NCBI GenBank assembly: GCA_958510875.1 | Contig: OY294068.1 | Location: 31,414,297-31,478,296 of the forward strand | DNA length: 64,000 bases | From: Endomychus coccineus | Lineage: Eukaryota; Arthropoda; Insecta; Coleoptera; Endomychidae | Reading direction: 5' to 3' | In this document: positions 40,001-44,352 of the stretch, in pieces | Layout: every line of letters starts with the position of its first letter | How positions within the stretch are numbered: the first letter of the stretch is position 1 | Position numbers and translations under genes: made by a program | Notes under the pieces: generated by a model | Seen by the model: only the letters and a program-made list of their open reading frames with translations | Databases searched by the model: none | Told to the model about the DNA's origin: nothing

Positions 40001-41115
40001 AAATTCAATTGGCTTTAGATCGGCAACGGATCGATTGAGGAAAATTCTACGTGGTAATCAAATCTTAGTTTTTCACGTACCTCCCCAATGACGTCGATAC
40101 CTCTAGCGAAAATGGATAAAATTCCCAGGACAACGCGCCGGCGCAGAGGTCCGCAGTCGCAATGGAAAAATTACATGAATTGTGCTACGAATTGGTTCGT
40201 CAGTCACCATATTCTCCAGATCCGCACCCTGCGATTTTTATCCATTTCCAAAATTGAAGAAATGACCCGGCGGAAAGAGATTAGGCTCCAACGATGAGGT
40301 CATCGCTGAAACAAACGCCTATTTGGAAGAATTGCCGAAATCGTATTATTTGGAAGGGATCGAAAAATTTCAAGATGAGCCCTGTTTTCGATTGGGACCG
40401 ATTAAGTAATTGATTTTAAATAACCCCAACCTGGATCGTTAGGCCTTATCTTATTACGACTTGACTAAATCTGAATAATTTCGAACTCGCACACTAAAAC
40501 GGGGAGGCGGATAATAGCAAAACATCAGCAATAGTACAGCATATTTTAAATACAGGTCACACCATTATATCTATATTTGGTACCAACTTTGTTTCTGCTC
40601 CTTTTAGCGATCTGCTGGATGTAACCACTTGTCTCTTCAACAGCTTTGCAGATGATGCTATATTTCATACCGCAGTAACCAACCTATTAATTTATTTTGG
40701 TTGCCATAACCAGAAGCACTAGAAAACTGAGTAAAATTATTTGTTAATGATAAAAACTATTCGTAATGTTCTCTTTGTTTGATGAAGGGCAAGATATATC
40801 AATAAAAGTGAATTCACAATATGCTACCCCAGACTACTGTTAGTTCAGAAATAATCATTTAGAATATCTCATAGCCTCGTGTAATCATTGAAAAATGGAT
40901 GAGCTTACCTAATTTAGGTGGTCCTAAAGTCATTAATGTAGGCACTGGTGACGAGGGTGCAGGTCTTGAAGAAACTGGAGGACAATTTTCATCACAGCAA
41001 CTCATCCCACCAACGGAATTCCACCACCATCTCTTGTTGCGGACGTATATCAAAAACACGAGCATCAGAGCACCTAGACCAGCTACGGCTCCTAACACCG
41101 TTCCTCCATCGGCCC
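3881..41115 (-). CDS. Syt14: Synaptotagmin 14/16-like gene, nine coding exons (5' end missing)
   Basis: Seen: nine minus-strand exons join in frame in the order 41115-40909, 18894-18621, 17644-17536, 15476-15270, 11961-11853, 11295-11138, 9946-9783, 7342-7201, 4081-3881. All internal junctions are GT..AG with compatible phases, giving about 522 codons to a TAG stop. Order of domains: one membrane segment, a Ser-rich linker, C2A, C2B and a short tail ending CRWHILVQS. Known: Syt14/16 are membrane-anchored tandem-C2 proteins that, unlike classical synaptotagmins, do not bind calcium through their C2 domains and are linked to membrane traffic. Here the acidic loop residues are also mostly replaced (loop 3 of C2B reads [12 protein letters not shown]). 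Motifs such as [30 protein letters not shown] and LGLNSSG are typical of the family. The total is close to vertebrate SYT14 (about 555 aa). The first exon shown enters in phase 1, so an upstream exon with the start codon is missing. Introns are full of transposons. Confidence 0.93.
4620..6600 (+). pseudogene. I/R1-type LINE pol relic (RT and RNase H pieces)
   Basis: Seen: fragments in several plus-strand frames. Around 4690-4900 is the pre-RT linker ([25 protein letters not shown]). At 5880-6000 is an RT piece with [13 protein letters not shown] and LGAFLDID, matching the RT motif usually read GAFLDIEGAFD. At 6225-6590 is RNase H ([27 protein letters not shown] and a degenerate [14 protein letters not shown]). 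Known: an RT followed by RNase H in this form belongs to LINEs of the I/R1/LOA group. The region at about 4900-5870 does not match clearly and may be a separate insertion or heavily decayed sequence. Stops and frameshifts are frequent, so it is dead. Confidence 0.72.
7201..7342 (-). CDS. Syt14: Syt14 exon: C2B middle strands
   Basis: A 142-bp exon (acceptor TTTTTCTAG, donor GTAAGTATAC). The first base completes Arg; then come [17 protein letters not shown] and [19 protein letters not shown]. The DTYVK position keeps one Asp of calcium loop 1, but the other ligands are missing. It ends in phase 0. Confidence 0.93.
7603..7990 (+). pseudogene. Penelope-like element, RT fragment with an inverted terminal piece
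   Basis: From about 7666 the plus strand encodes [20 protein letters not shown], then [20 protein letters not shown], a stop, and [15 protein letters not shown]. This is the palm region of Penelope RT; YVDN stands where YVDD carries the catalytic pair. Immediately upstream, 7603-7665 matches the terminal sequence of the copy at 45.5 kb but in the opposite orientation to the RT. Partial inverted copies at the 5' side are a known habit of Penelope elements. The reading frame resumes at 9232. Confidence 0.8.
8060..8345 (+). mobile_element. Penelope-associated 5' segment
   Basis: This stretch matches the reverse complement of 48110-48430 closely: shared blocks include atgttagcgtgagaattagt, tgatatgataccatag, aggaaatcataaacctgtca and gatgaataacca. 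In the other copy it lies next to a Penelope element, upstream of its RT, so I read it as the element's 5' region. Here it sits inside the gap between two halves of an RT (7990 and 9232). Confidence 0.6.
8346..9231. other. Unassigned AT-rich insert between Penelope halves
   Basis: No coding motif was recognised. The stretch contains AT-rich runs (about 9020-9170) and ends with a GA run (gagagagagcc) just before the Penelope frame resumes. Confidence 0.4.
9232..9600 (+). pseudogene. Penelope-like RT C-terminal part, continuing the 7.6-kb fragment
   Basis: The translation [20 protein letters not shown], then [20 protein letters not shown] and [10 protein letters not shown], is the thumb/linker part of Penelope RT. 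It follows directly on the residues that end the 7.99-kb fragment ([16 protein letters not shown]), as shown by the copy at 46.2 kb, where the two parts are adjacent. The 1.24-kb gap between them is therefore an insertion or rearrangement. Confidence 0.75.
9783..9946 (-). CDS. Syt14: Syt14 exon: inter-C2 linker and start of C2B
   Basis: A 164-bp exon (acceptor TTCCTTGCAG, donor GTGAGT) in phase 0, leaving in phase 2. A Ser/Gly linker is followed by [20 protein letters not shown] and EIVKGSHF, the first strands of C2B. This string is one of the best conserved in the Syt14/16 subfamily. Confidence 0.93.
10205..10560. repeat. Diverged direct repeat, about 275-bp period
   Basis: Two blocks share caaattcgtaatc followed by gcgac/cgac, then ccctataaggacttatcaca and cgat...aatgtc (near 10210-10285 and 10485-10555). 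The spacing suggests two monomers of a dispersed or satellite-like repeat. No protein is encoded. Confidence 0.5.
11138..11295 (-). CDS. Syt14: Syt14 exon: C2A last strands
   Basis: A 158-bp exon (acceptor TTTTTTGCAG, donor GTAAGTG). It finishes the split Glu codon and encodes [20 protein letters not shown], then [11 protein letters not shown], ending ANTT in phase 0. The VRLRLYG-RM-KE--IGE pattern is the Syt14/16 form of the C2A strand with the short basic loop 3, where calcium-binding Asp residues are absent. Confidence 0.92.
11853..11961 (-). CDS. Syt14: Syt14 exon: C2A middle strands (small exon)
   Basis: A 109-bp exon, 36 codons plus one base, with acceptor TAATTTCAG and donor GTAAAGC. 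The translation [20 protein letters not shown], then ENPQYMESF, is the polybasic strand and the following strand of C2A. It matches the vertebrate pattern of V-LLP-KKQ--KT followed by a Pro-containing turn and F. It joins in frame on both sides (GTG on entry, G+AA = Glu on exit). Confidence 0.88.
12384..12621. mobile_element. 238-bp palindromic MITE
   Basis: The left end (aaaattattgccatcactcc, then Cys-tract-like ccccc and ctaaaaccacccc) is repeated as its reverse complement at the right end, so the terminal inverted repeats are about 70 bp each with a few mismatches. The short spacer is AT-rich. No target duplication could be assigned with confidence, so the superfamily is unknown. Confidence 0.7.
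12640..13194. other. Unassigned intronic sequence
   Basis: No protein family is seen. It ends in an ATT microsatellite (13195-13212) that abuts the hAT-like terminus, so part of it may belong to that element. Confidence 0.35.
13215..13272 (+). mobile_element. hAT-type terminal sequence (3' end)
   Basis: Read in reverse complement, the end is caggggtctccaaactacgg followed by cccactggctaaatccggcc. This is the very characteristic terminus of Charlie/SPIN-like hAT elements. I found no matching second terminus upstream, so only one end, or a truncated MITE, is supported. Confidence 0.65.
13283..14000 (+). pseudogene. Tc1-like transposon relic
   Basis: At 13585-13630 the plus strand encodes [14 protein letters not shown], the hallmark around the third catalytic residue of Tc1-type transposases. 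Weak upstream similarity ([11 protein letters not shown]) suggests the catalytic domain. The 3' end, gtgccgctgagtg followed by TA at 14001, looks like a Tc1-family terminal repeat. The 5' end was not found, and the frame is broken. Confidence 0.7.
14001..15269. other. Syt14 intron sequence, nothing recognised
   Basis: No ORF with a family motif, inverted repeat or microsatellite of note was seen here. Confidence 0.4.
15270..15476 (-). CDS. Syt14: Syt14 exon: C2A first strands
   Basis: A 207-bp, 69-codon exon (phase 0 to 0; acceptor TTGTTCCAG, donor GTAGGA). After an acidic lead it encodes the start of C2A ([20 protein letters not shown], then [13 protein letters not shown]). In classical synaptotagmins loop 1 carries calcium-binding Asp residues in an SDPY context. 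Here the aligned stretch is RGQPTHTQ, so that ligand is absent, as expected for Syt14. Confidence 0.9.
16150..16745 (+). pseudogene. LINE 3' end: post-RT domain
   Basis: Pieces in neighbouring frames read [37 protein letters not shown] and [10 protein letters not shown], the classic region after the RT of jockey/CR1-type LINEs (RP-LEYCS-VW, LD-IQ-RA-RLI, WN-LP). The block ends in an A-rich tail (aaaacctagttttaaaaaaa). It is 5'-truncated and frameshifted, as usual for dead LINE copies. Confidence 0.78.
16835..17225 (-). pseudogene. IS630/mariner-type transposase fragment with D1 and D2
   Basis: Read on the minus strand from 17225: [20 protein letters not shown], then a frame change to [20 protein letters not shown], then [20 protein letters not shown] and SRRGDMD. 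These match a common insect transposase in which DEAHFHLNG holds the first catalytic Asp and QQDGAT the second. The copy is frameshifted and lacks the third Asp. The fragment at 21.5 kb belongs to the same broad group. Confidence 0.75.
17536..17644 (-). CDS. Syt14: Syt14 exon: cytosolic linker, part 2 (small exon)
   Basis: A 109-bp exon with acceptor TATTTCAG and donor GTGAGT. It supplies the last base of the split Arg codon, then 36 codons ([12 protein letters not shown]...DINSNRD), and ends in phase 0. It is the only segment I found that bridges the phase-2 end of the previous exon and the phase-0 start of the next. It is short and has no start codon of its own, so ORF scans miss it. Confidence 0.78.
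18621..18894 (-). CDS. Syt14: Syt14 exon: cytosolic linker, part 1
   Basis: This 274-bp exon has acceptor TTTTCAG and donor GTTTGT; it enters in phase 1 and leaves in phase 2. It encodes an acidic-Ser motif ([16 protein letters not shown]), resembling the SSSESE stretch of vertebrate SYT14, then a low-complexity Pro/Ser/Gly/Cys-rich linker ending in NDINQ plus the first two bases of an Arg codon. No domain is expected here; the linker ties the membrane anchor to C2A. Confidence 0.85.
19442..20954 (+). mobile_element. 1.5-kb mariner-superfamily transposon, DD41D type
   Basis: Terminal inverted repeats of about 110 bp (catggtgtttcataatatat at the left; atatattatgaaacaccctg at the right) are flanked by TA on both sides. 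The left TIR runs to the transposase start. The 3' UTR (about 20400-20860) is homologous to both arms of the foldback element at 34495-35410. TA target, TIRs and transposase type place it in the IS630-Tc1-mariner superfamily. Confidence 0.88.
19533..20390 (+). pseudogene. DD41D-type transposase (broken)
   Basis: It opens with HTH-like sequence ([20 protein letters not shown]), then [20 protein letters not shown] (first Asp), [20 protein letters not shown] (second Asp) and [17 protein letters not shown] (third Asp). I count 41 residues between the second and third Asp, the spacing of the rosa-like DD41D group. In-frame stops interrupt it after about residue 144 and again before the third Asp, and the C-terminal end is frameshifted. 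It encodes no working protein as it stands. The first usable ATG is just inside the left TIR. Confidence 0.82.
21135..22120 (-). pseudogene. IS630/mariner-type transposase, internally deleted
   Basis: Read from 22120 on the minus strand: [12 protein letters not shown], then in other frames [20 protein letters not shown] and [13 protein letters not shown] (N-terminal HTH part), [13 protein letters not shown], then a jump to [19 protein letters not shown] (second Asp) and [20 protein letters not shown] (third Asp), ending [20 protein letters not shown]. The region with the first Asp is missing, so an internal deletion joins HTH to the catalytic C-terminal half. The sequence to about 21135 is probably its 3' UTR and end. 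Confidence 0.75.
22115..22563. mobile_element. Probable MITE with cagtgtt/accagg ends
   Basis: Left end gagttgccaagtagcttcgc and right end (reverse complement) cagtgttaccaggttagggg are similar imperfect inverted ends. Repeated ccccctaaaat blocks lie inside. Boundaries and target duplication are uncertain. Confidence 0.4.
22600..25070. other. Long intronic stretch without a recognised element
   Basis: Only short ORFs without family motifs are present. Nothing repeated was noticed at this scale. Confidence 0.35.
25075..25371 (+). pseudogene. Penelope-like element, left part
   Basis: The plus strand encodes [38 protein letters not shown], then (frameshifted) [15 protein letters not shown] and [19 protein letters not shown]. 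This matches the copy at 54.5-54.8 kb (RAIINNG, KQQQLIFYKIYPRIKHI). The element stops at IKHI and its continuation (from about TYFGTLS in the other copy) is at 30.36 kb, beyond an inserted LINE. Confidence 0.75.
25372..26278 (+). pseudogene. Jockey/CR1-type LINE, endonuclease part (left of insertion)
   Basis: The plus strand shows an apurinic-type endonuclease C-terminal part: [23 protein letters not shown], and [13 protein letters not shown] (SDH is the catalytic motif). It is followed by the EN-RT linker ([29 protein letters not shown]). The copy is 5'-truncated inside the endonuclease. At 26278 it is broken by the 2.5-kb mariner relative and continues at 28821. Confidence 0.83.
26894..27179. 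mobile_element. 286-bp MITE with P-element-like ends
   Basis: Inverted arms of about 105 bp (outer ends catcgacata and tatatgtcgatg) share long blocks such as tggactgcgcgtggcaatga and gagaggggaaaacgaagagg. A perfect 8-bp direct repeat, ggtaaaac, flanks it on both sides (26886-26893 and 27180-27187). Known: P elements make 8-bp duplications, prefer GGCCAGAC-like sites and begin with CAT. These agree, but no transposase is present, so assignment to the P superfamily is an inference. Confidence 0.82.
27285..28253 (-). pseudogene. Transposase of the long-TIR mariner relative (broken)
   Basis: It starts [18 protein letters not shown] within the right arm. Then come the HTH end ([20 protein letters not shown]), the first Asp region ([20 protein letters not shown]), [40 protein letters not shown] (second Asp) and [20 protein letters not shown] (third Asp). 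I count 43 residues between the second and third Asp. It ends [11 protein letters not shown]. All three catalytic Asp are present, but at least two frameshifts (near 28100-28170 and 27640-27680) split it. Confidence 0.83.
28821..30350 (+). pseudogene. Jockey/CR1-type LINE, RT part and 3' tail (right of insertion)
   Basis: It continues the linker ([31 protein letters not shown]), then RT motifs: [63 protein letters not shown] (motif A), [20 protein letters not shown] (motif B) and [10 protein letters not shown] (catalytic Asp pair). After a frameshift near 29585 come post-RT fragments ([15 protein letters not shown]). The 3' end is a tttact-type tandem tail at about 30330-30348. The RT motifs themselves are intact across about 220 codons. 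Confidence 0.85.
30360..30800 (+). pseudogene. Penelope-like element, right part with GIY-YIG domain
   Basis: Translation pieces [36 protein letters not shown] and [17 protein letters not shown] match the GIY-YIG endonuclease and tail of the copy at 54.1-54.5 kb. The order and reading position continue the left part that ends at 25371. GIY-YIG after the RT is diagnostic of Penelope-like elements. Confidence 0.72.
30801..32129. other. Unassigned intronic sequence
   Basis: The longest open frame (30902-31228, 108 codons, plus strand) has no recognisable motif and a composition typical of chance reading through a moderately GC-rich patch. I see no element boundaries. Confidence 0.35.
32130..32300 (+). 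pseudogene. DD41D-type transposase fragment (second and third Asp)
   Basis: The translation [13 protein letters not shown], a stop, VRNHLDLV, then [20 protein letters not shown] resembles the C-terminal catalytic part of the transposase at 19.5 kb. It has lost the RWIGRGG segment between. A second short piece of the same kind lies at 33925-34000. Confidence 0.65.
32511..33670 (-). mobile_element. Mos1-type mariner, 1160 bp, degraded
   Basis: Ends cgaggtcactgaaaaatg (left) and the reverse complement of cgagggcgagatggaaagtc (right) are flanked by TA. Minus-strand frames carry [11 protein letters not shown] (first Asp), [35 protein letters not shown] and [20 protein letters not shown] (second Asp). 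The third Asp is lost (the aligned YSPDLAPCDFFLF reads [10 protein letters not shown]), and there are frameshifts. It belongs to the mauritiana-like mariner group, DD34D in intact copies. Confidence 0.87.
33925..34000 (+). pseudogene. Short DD41D-type transposase fragment
   Basis: [11 protein letters not shown] followed by a stop and SSSTSFRLS corresponds to the second-Asp region of the 19.5-kb transposase. It is too short for more than a family-level call. Confidence 0.45.
34195..34494 (-). pseudogene. LINE 3' end with TCTA tail
   Basis: On the minus strand this reads [13 protein letters not shown] then [17 protein letters not shown], matching the usual end of a jockey/CR1-type LINE (YN-LP--IR-M-NLK-FK--L--YL). 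It ends in a (tcta)n tail at 34195-34210. The MITE at 34495 separates it from the endonuclease part at 35411-36119; the RT between them is missing. Confidence 0.68.
34495..35410. mobile_element. 916-bp foldback MITE related to the DD41D-type transposon
   Basis: Two arms of about 430 bp are inverted copies (outer ends cagagggtgtcccaggtctt and its near-complement) flanked by TA. Both arms resemble the 3' non-coding part of the element at 19442-20954 (shared: aacggtcaactttagagctt, gaaaacattggcggttcaaa, attatgagtagaaaatgct). It encodes no transposase, so it would need one supplied in trans. Confidence 0.87.
35411..36119 (-). pseudogene. LINE endonuclease fragment
   Basis: The open frame from 36119 reads on the minus strand through [40 protein letters not shown] and [20 protein letters not shown] (ADH is the catalytic SDH-like motif), then [20 protein letters not shown]. 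It is the C-terminal half of an apurinic-type endonuclease with the following linker. The frame is open for about 240 codons, suggesting a younger copy than its neighbours. A stop directly upstream of the first ATG and the missing RT show it is truncated at both ends. Confidence 0.75.
36345..37391 (+). mobile_element. Solo-LTR-like unit of a Gypsy/Bel-type retrotransposon
   Basis: A TATA-like box (catataaaagcag, near 36577) with a downstream tcagt initiator near 36632, a polyadenylation-type attaaa near 37229, and a strong primer-binding-site motif directly after 37391 together indicate an LTR of about 1 kb. The outer end is placed near gtaagttacgcatcaaaatt but is approximate. No gag or pol follows; the unit gives way to inverted repeats after about 37450. 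Confidence 0.5.
37392..37409 (+). other. tRNA primer-binding-site motif
   Basis: The sequence tggcgcccgaggatttga starts with TGGCGCCC, the form complementary to the CCA-ending 3' terminus of a tRNA and typical of Gypsy/Bel-type elements just downstream of the 5' LTR. It fixes the LTR/internal junction and its plus-strand orientation. Confidence 0.6.
37461..37821. repeat. Interleaved inverted repeats (A-B-A'-B')
   Basis: Arm A (37461-37507; atatatgcaacatacagcca...) is inverted at A' (37661-37716). Arm B (37571-37646; ccagctaccttgagatgg...) is inverted at B' (37743-37821). The two pairs cross rather than nest, so this is not a simple hairpin. No coding potential was recognised. Confidence 0.8.
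38664..39488 (+). pseudogene. Mos1-type mariner, 5' two-thirds
   Basis: It begins at cgagggcgatgtgaaaagtc after TA (38662-38663). The plus strand encodes [80 protein letters not shown], then MDGT and a stop at the first Asp motif (normally DETWIH), then [20 protein letters not shown] and [18 protein letters not shown]. It is cut at about 39488 by an insertion and resumes near 40115. Confidence 0.85.
39489..40114. mobile_element. About 0.6-kb insertion in the mariner, with internal direct repeats
   Basis: Two copies of a block of about 120 bp (atggggaagcgtagggatga... near 39660-39785 and atgggaaagcatagggatta... near 39980-40100; both continue aaaattcaattgg, atcgg/aacaacggatc and cacgt) lie about 320 bp apart in the same orientation. 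Between them a short unit (ggttacactatagaagt) is also doubled. The block arrangement resembles terminal direct repeats, but no family is recognised. Confidence 0.5.
40115..40405 (+). pseudogene. Mos1-type mariner, 3' third
   Basis: It resumes with [20 protein letters not shown] (second Asp), SPYSPDPAPCDF-like sequence (third Asp region, frame-shifted), the KLKKWPGGK region and [20 protein letters not shown] pieces. The 3' terminal repeat is missing. Confidence 0.75.
40909..41115 (-). CDS. Syt14: Syt14 exon: transmembrane segment
   Basis: This 207-bp exon enters in phase 1 after a TTTTCAG acceptor and leaves in phase 1 at a GTAAGC donor. It encodes a Gly/Ala-rich lead, a hydrophobic helix (core [10 protein letters not shown]), then a basic-aromatic stop-transfer stretch (RNKRWWW) and VGGM, which corresponds to the VGG just after the membrane helix in vertebrate SYT14. 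A Cys/Pro/Ser-rich cytosolic stretch follows. An in-frame ATG lies just upstream (ATG GTA AAT ATA), so the exon could instead run continuously from that ATG. The strong acceptor and phase make splicing from an upstream exon more likely. The join to the next exon forms GAT (Asp). Confidence 0.85.
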
Positions 41116-41260
41116 CTGAAAATATATTTACCATATCTTTCATTTTTTTTTCTTTTTGTCCACATACAAGCAAACAGCTTTCGTGGGTAATTTTTACTTA
41201 TTATGCTCAATTATGTTATTATAAACTTATATTTCTTGTAAATTATACGTCACGCATAAT

Positions 41261-41344
41261 AAATTCTATTCTAAATTCTATTCTAAATTCTATTCTAAAT
41301 TCTATTCTAAATTCTATTCTAAATTCTATTCTATTCTATTCTAT
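41261..41344. repeat. 12-bp minisatellite (aaattctattct)n
   Basis: Six head-to-tail copies of aaattctattct plus partial ctatt units. It lies about 150 bp upstream (in gene direction) of the Syt14 transmembrane exon, within an intron or the 5' flank. It is probably variable in length between individuals. Confidence 0.9.
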
Positions 41345-43320
41345 ATATAAATATTCTTAACTTGAAAAGCTCAGATAAGGATAATCAAAATTAAACTTGA
41401 GGTTTTATTTTTTGAATAAAAATTTGCCATCTGTAATCTTATTGAATCTGATTATTCGTAACCTCCTTGAAACTTATTAATCCTAATCCTATGAGATGCA
41501 TCTAGCCTTATGTCGCTTTATGATAATTATGTAAATACCTGCGATCGGTAACTTTCTTGGAACCTATTTCATTTAATGGAAAATTTCTACTGCAGCAATT
41601 CCCAATTTATTTTCGGTGAATTCTAGCAATGTTATCAATCCCATTGGTCTTATCAATCGATATATAAGCTAAGGGAAACTGTCTACTGCATTACTTGCTG
41701 TTTCATATTTCGGTGAATTGCGAATGAGGCGAATTGCCATGCGGTGAATCTCCCTAGAACCTGGCGAAACAATGTCGAGTTTTTATTCCCCTCACATATA
41801 TTTAAACTGCAGAAGACTGCGAAATTCTCATTTTAAGATCGTCATTGAAGTGTGAAATGTAGTCTATTATCTGTTATTACTGTATGGTGTAATGGTGTGA
41901 ATAAACTGTCAGAATAGATGAAGGTTAAAATAGCGTCAAACAGTAACAATAATAATACACTATTGATGTTTAGGGGTCCTGTAAGGAATGCTGCGTCAAC
42001 GAAAAAATATATGGGAATTGTGCGACGTTAGAACTTTATTCCAATTACTGCTGACCATTTTTTTAGTTATAACTTTACAAAGAATGATTGTTTTTATGAT
42101 GGTCTGGCAACATATCATAAATAGCTAAAACCTGATGCGCTTCCAGGTGGTGATCAAAAAGCAGAATTCTACAAAGCAAGCTGCTGTATCCTGAACATCA
42201 CATTCACTTTATGATTATATCTCAGCTTTCAATGATAATTGTATCATTGGTATCCTTCAAATGATATGTAAGAAACTGAATATTGCTTCACAATTTTGTT
42301 TTCAAAAAAATAATTTTACTGCAAATTATTAGCTACTTGTGTTGTCAAATTAGAAGTATAATTTAATCTTTTACATGTTCCAATGTGAATAATTTCACAC
42401 AGCAATCCCCTTCAGTTCCTGCTTCACAGATTATTTCTCGTATTATAATTATAATTATATAACGATGCTTCAAATCTGCTATAGTATATGGCATCATGTT
42501 GATGCTGTAAGCAGAGCATGGTAAAACTCCAATAAAAGCAGCAACGACAATTTACATATATCCACTAGAATGATATTTGAGAGTTGAAAACCGTTGAAAT
42601 AAAGGTGGAACACAACCTCCTTTGAAATCAGATAAGTGATACTATACCATACCTAATTGTTGTTAATTTGATTGCCAGCTATTTCCAAAATACTACTACA
42701 TAAATTTCCATATTGTTACTTCCCTCACTATACGTAATACGTACTGTAAGAGAAGTATTGTAATCGGCTCAAAAAAAAATGTGAAGTCACAGTCTATTTT
42801 AGGCGATTACTCTGTGGCAGATTTTGATCGTTCATATGACAGTGGGTTTCAGTATAAAACAAAGACTATATAATTTATCATAAATTAGGCCAATAGCAAT
42901 CACAAATGTTATATAGTTACCATGTATAGATAAACGAATATACCGTAGAGATGTAAGGATAGAGTGCGCGAGGTTAAGCTACGAGATTCATCCCCTCTTC
43001 TTACCAGAAAGTCCTTTCTACTTCTTACCAGAGAGATGTTTCTCTCTGCTTCTTACTAAATTTCACCCCACGCTCGCGCAACTCGTTATATTCAGTGGTT
43101 TTATCATTTCTGGGCCTTATAAATCAACAATATTTTGCCTAAAACTATTTTTTGCATTTATTTTGTGTGAAAAAAATGGGTTCTCATGTTTTTTATGCAA
43201 CTATAAGCATCTACGTAGAATCCCCCCACCATACGGATTATATAATATCGTAAGCTCTTTCACGTAAACAGTCGCTCACGCACTCTATCTCAACAACTCT
43301 CTGATATACCCTTGACGACG
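41345..43320. other. AT-rich stretch upstream of the Syt14 TM exon
   Basis: No coding motif was seen. A short imperfect repeat around 42995-43065 doubles cttcttaccagaaag/cttcttaccagagag. A first Syt14 exon could hide here, but none could be picked out. Confidence 0.35.
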
Positions 43321-43329
43321 TGTTTTTGG

Positions 43330-44190
43330 TTGGTCCAACCGAGCAAAAATGATGAATAATAATTAAAATTGCAAGGAATTGCCTCGGAAAAGTTTCATAT
43401 TTAGAAATAAGCGAATCAATTGCATCTTTAAAACCTGCAAGCCCAGTGAAAACGCACAAATGCATTTGGAAGTTTTTGATATTTTGTGAAGAACGAAAAT
43501 ATGAATTTCTTGAGCAGACTATGAACGAATACTTGGCTAATATTCTCAAGGATTGAGCTTTCAACATGAAGCGAGCTAATGGCAACAATTGTAAGGAAGG
43601 AATTGTGAAGACGATTTGGAATATTTCCGCAAAGCTTCTCCAAAAAAAGTACTTCGAAGATTTTAATCGGAAAATTGACAAATTCAAAGACATAGTTTTT
43701 GAAGATGCCAGAAAGGCACATGCGGCCAAAAGAAGAGCTTCCAGAGAAAAGAAAATCAAGTTTTGCAGCTCTGACAACTGAAGAGATCAGCAAGATTGTT
43801 GAAAACTATGACGAAAACTCACCGGATGGCTTACAAAAAAAGATCAACCAGATTTCTGCCGTCTAGCTCTCGTGGCTTGGCAACAAAGCAACCTTCTGCC
43901 TAGTAGACTTTCTCAACGAATCCGACATGTATGGTGAACTTACAAGCCGTATTGATTACAATACCATATTCTCCAAAACTACACAGGGCGGAGGAAAACA
44001 TACCATTACATCTAAATGGCTAACATCGAACGAAGAATGGCAAGACAAGTGTCCAGTGCGTCTACTATAGAATATAAGCAAAAGAACACCAAATATCAAA
44101 ATGAATCGATTATTCTTAACTCCAAATCCGGATTGGGAGAATACAGGTATTTGGTACAAAAATTATCCAATGCGTATTAATCAACTTAGT
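43330..44190 (+). pseudogene. Crypton-like tyrosine recombinase relic (copy 1)
   Basis: On the plus strand, pieces in changing frames give a core-binding domain (KCIWKFLIFCEERKYEFLE, NEYLANILKD, then after a stop AFNMKRANGNNCKEGIVKTI, WNISAKLLQKKYFEDFNRKI, FKDIVFEDARKAHAAKRRAS) and the start of the catalytic domain (ALTTEEISKIVENYDENSP, SRIDYNTIFSKTTQGGGKHT). It aligns piece by piece with the copy at 58.3 kb. The first catalytic Arg (AWRG in the other copy) reads SWLG here. The HxxR and Tyr part is missing; a mariner end starts at about 44200. Confidence 0.72.
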
Positions 44191-44199
44191 AAGTGGACA

Positions 44200-44351
44200 C
44201 GTCAAAAAATGTCAAGGCTGCTTTGTTTCAATGGGTGTCAGAGAGAACAGTATGACATATCAATCTGAAAATTTTAATGCGTTTCAGTTGTGACACAAAT
44301 GTCACATGGGAATTTCGATTGTGGCGCCATATTTCTTTTCATCTTGCCCTC
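44200..44351 (-). mobile_element. Mos1-type mariner terminal fragment
   Basis: This 150-bp block is the reverse complement of the 5' end of the mariner at 38664 (shared: tgacatatcaatctgaaaat, ggcgccat, cttgccctcg) and ends at TA (44352). Only the 5' UTR and TIR remain. It truncates the Crypton-like gene. Confidence 0.8.
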
Positions 44352-44352
44352 G

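Noticed and set aside
40899..41360. 153-codon plus-strand frame over the Syt14 transmembrane exon
   Set aside because: It is the antisense shadow of the Syt14 exon, extended by the 12-bp minisatellite (repeated NSIL).
43238..43777. 179-codon minus-strand frame
   Set aside because: It is antisense to the Crypton-like recombinase, whose plus-strand pieces match the copy at 58.3 kb.
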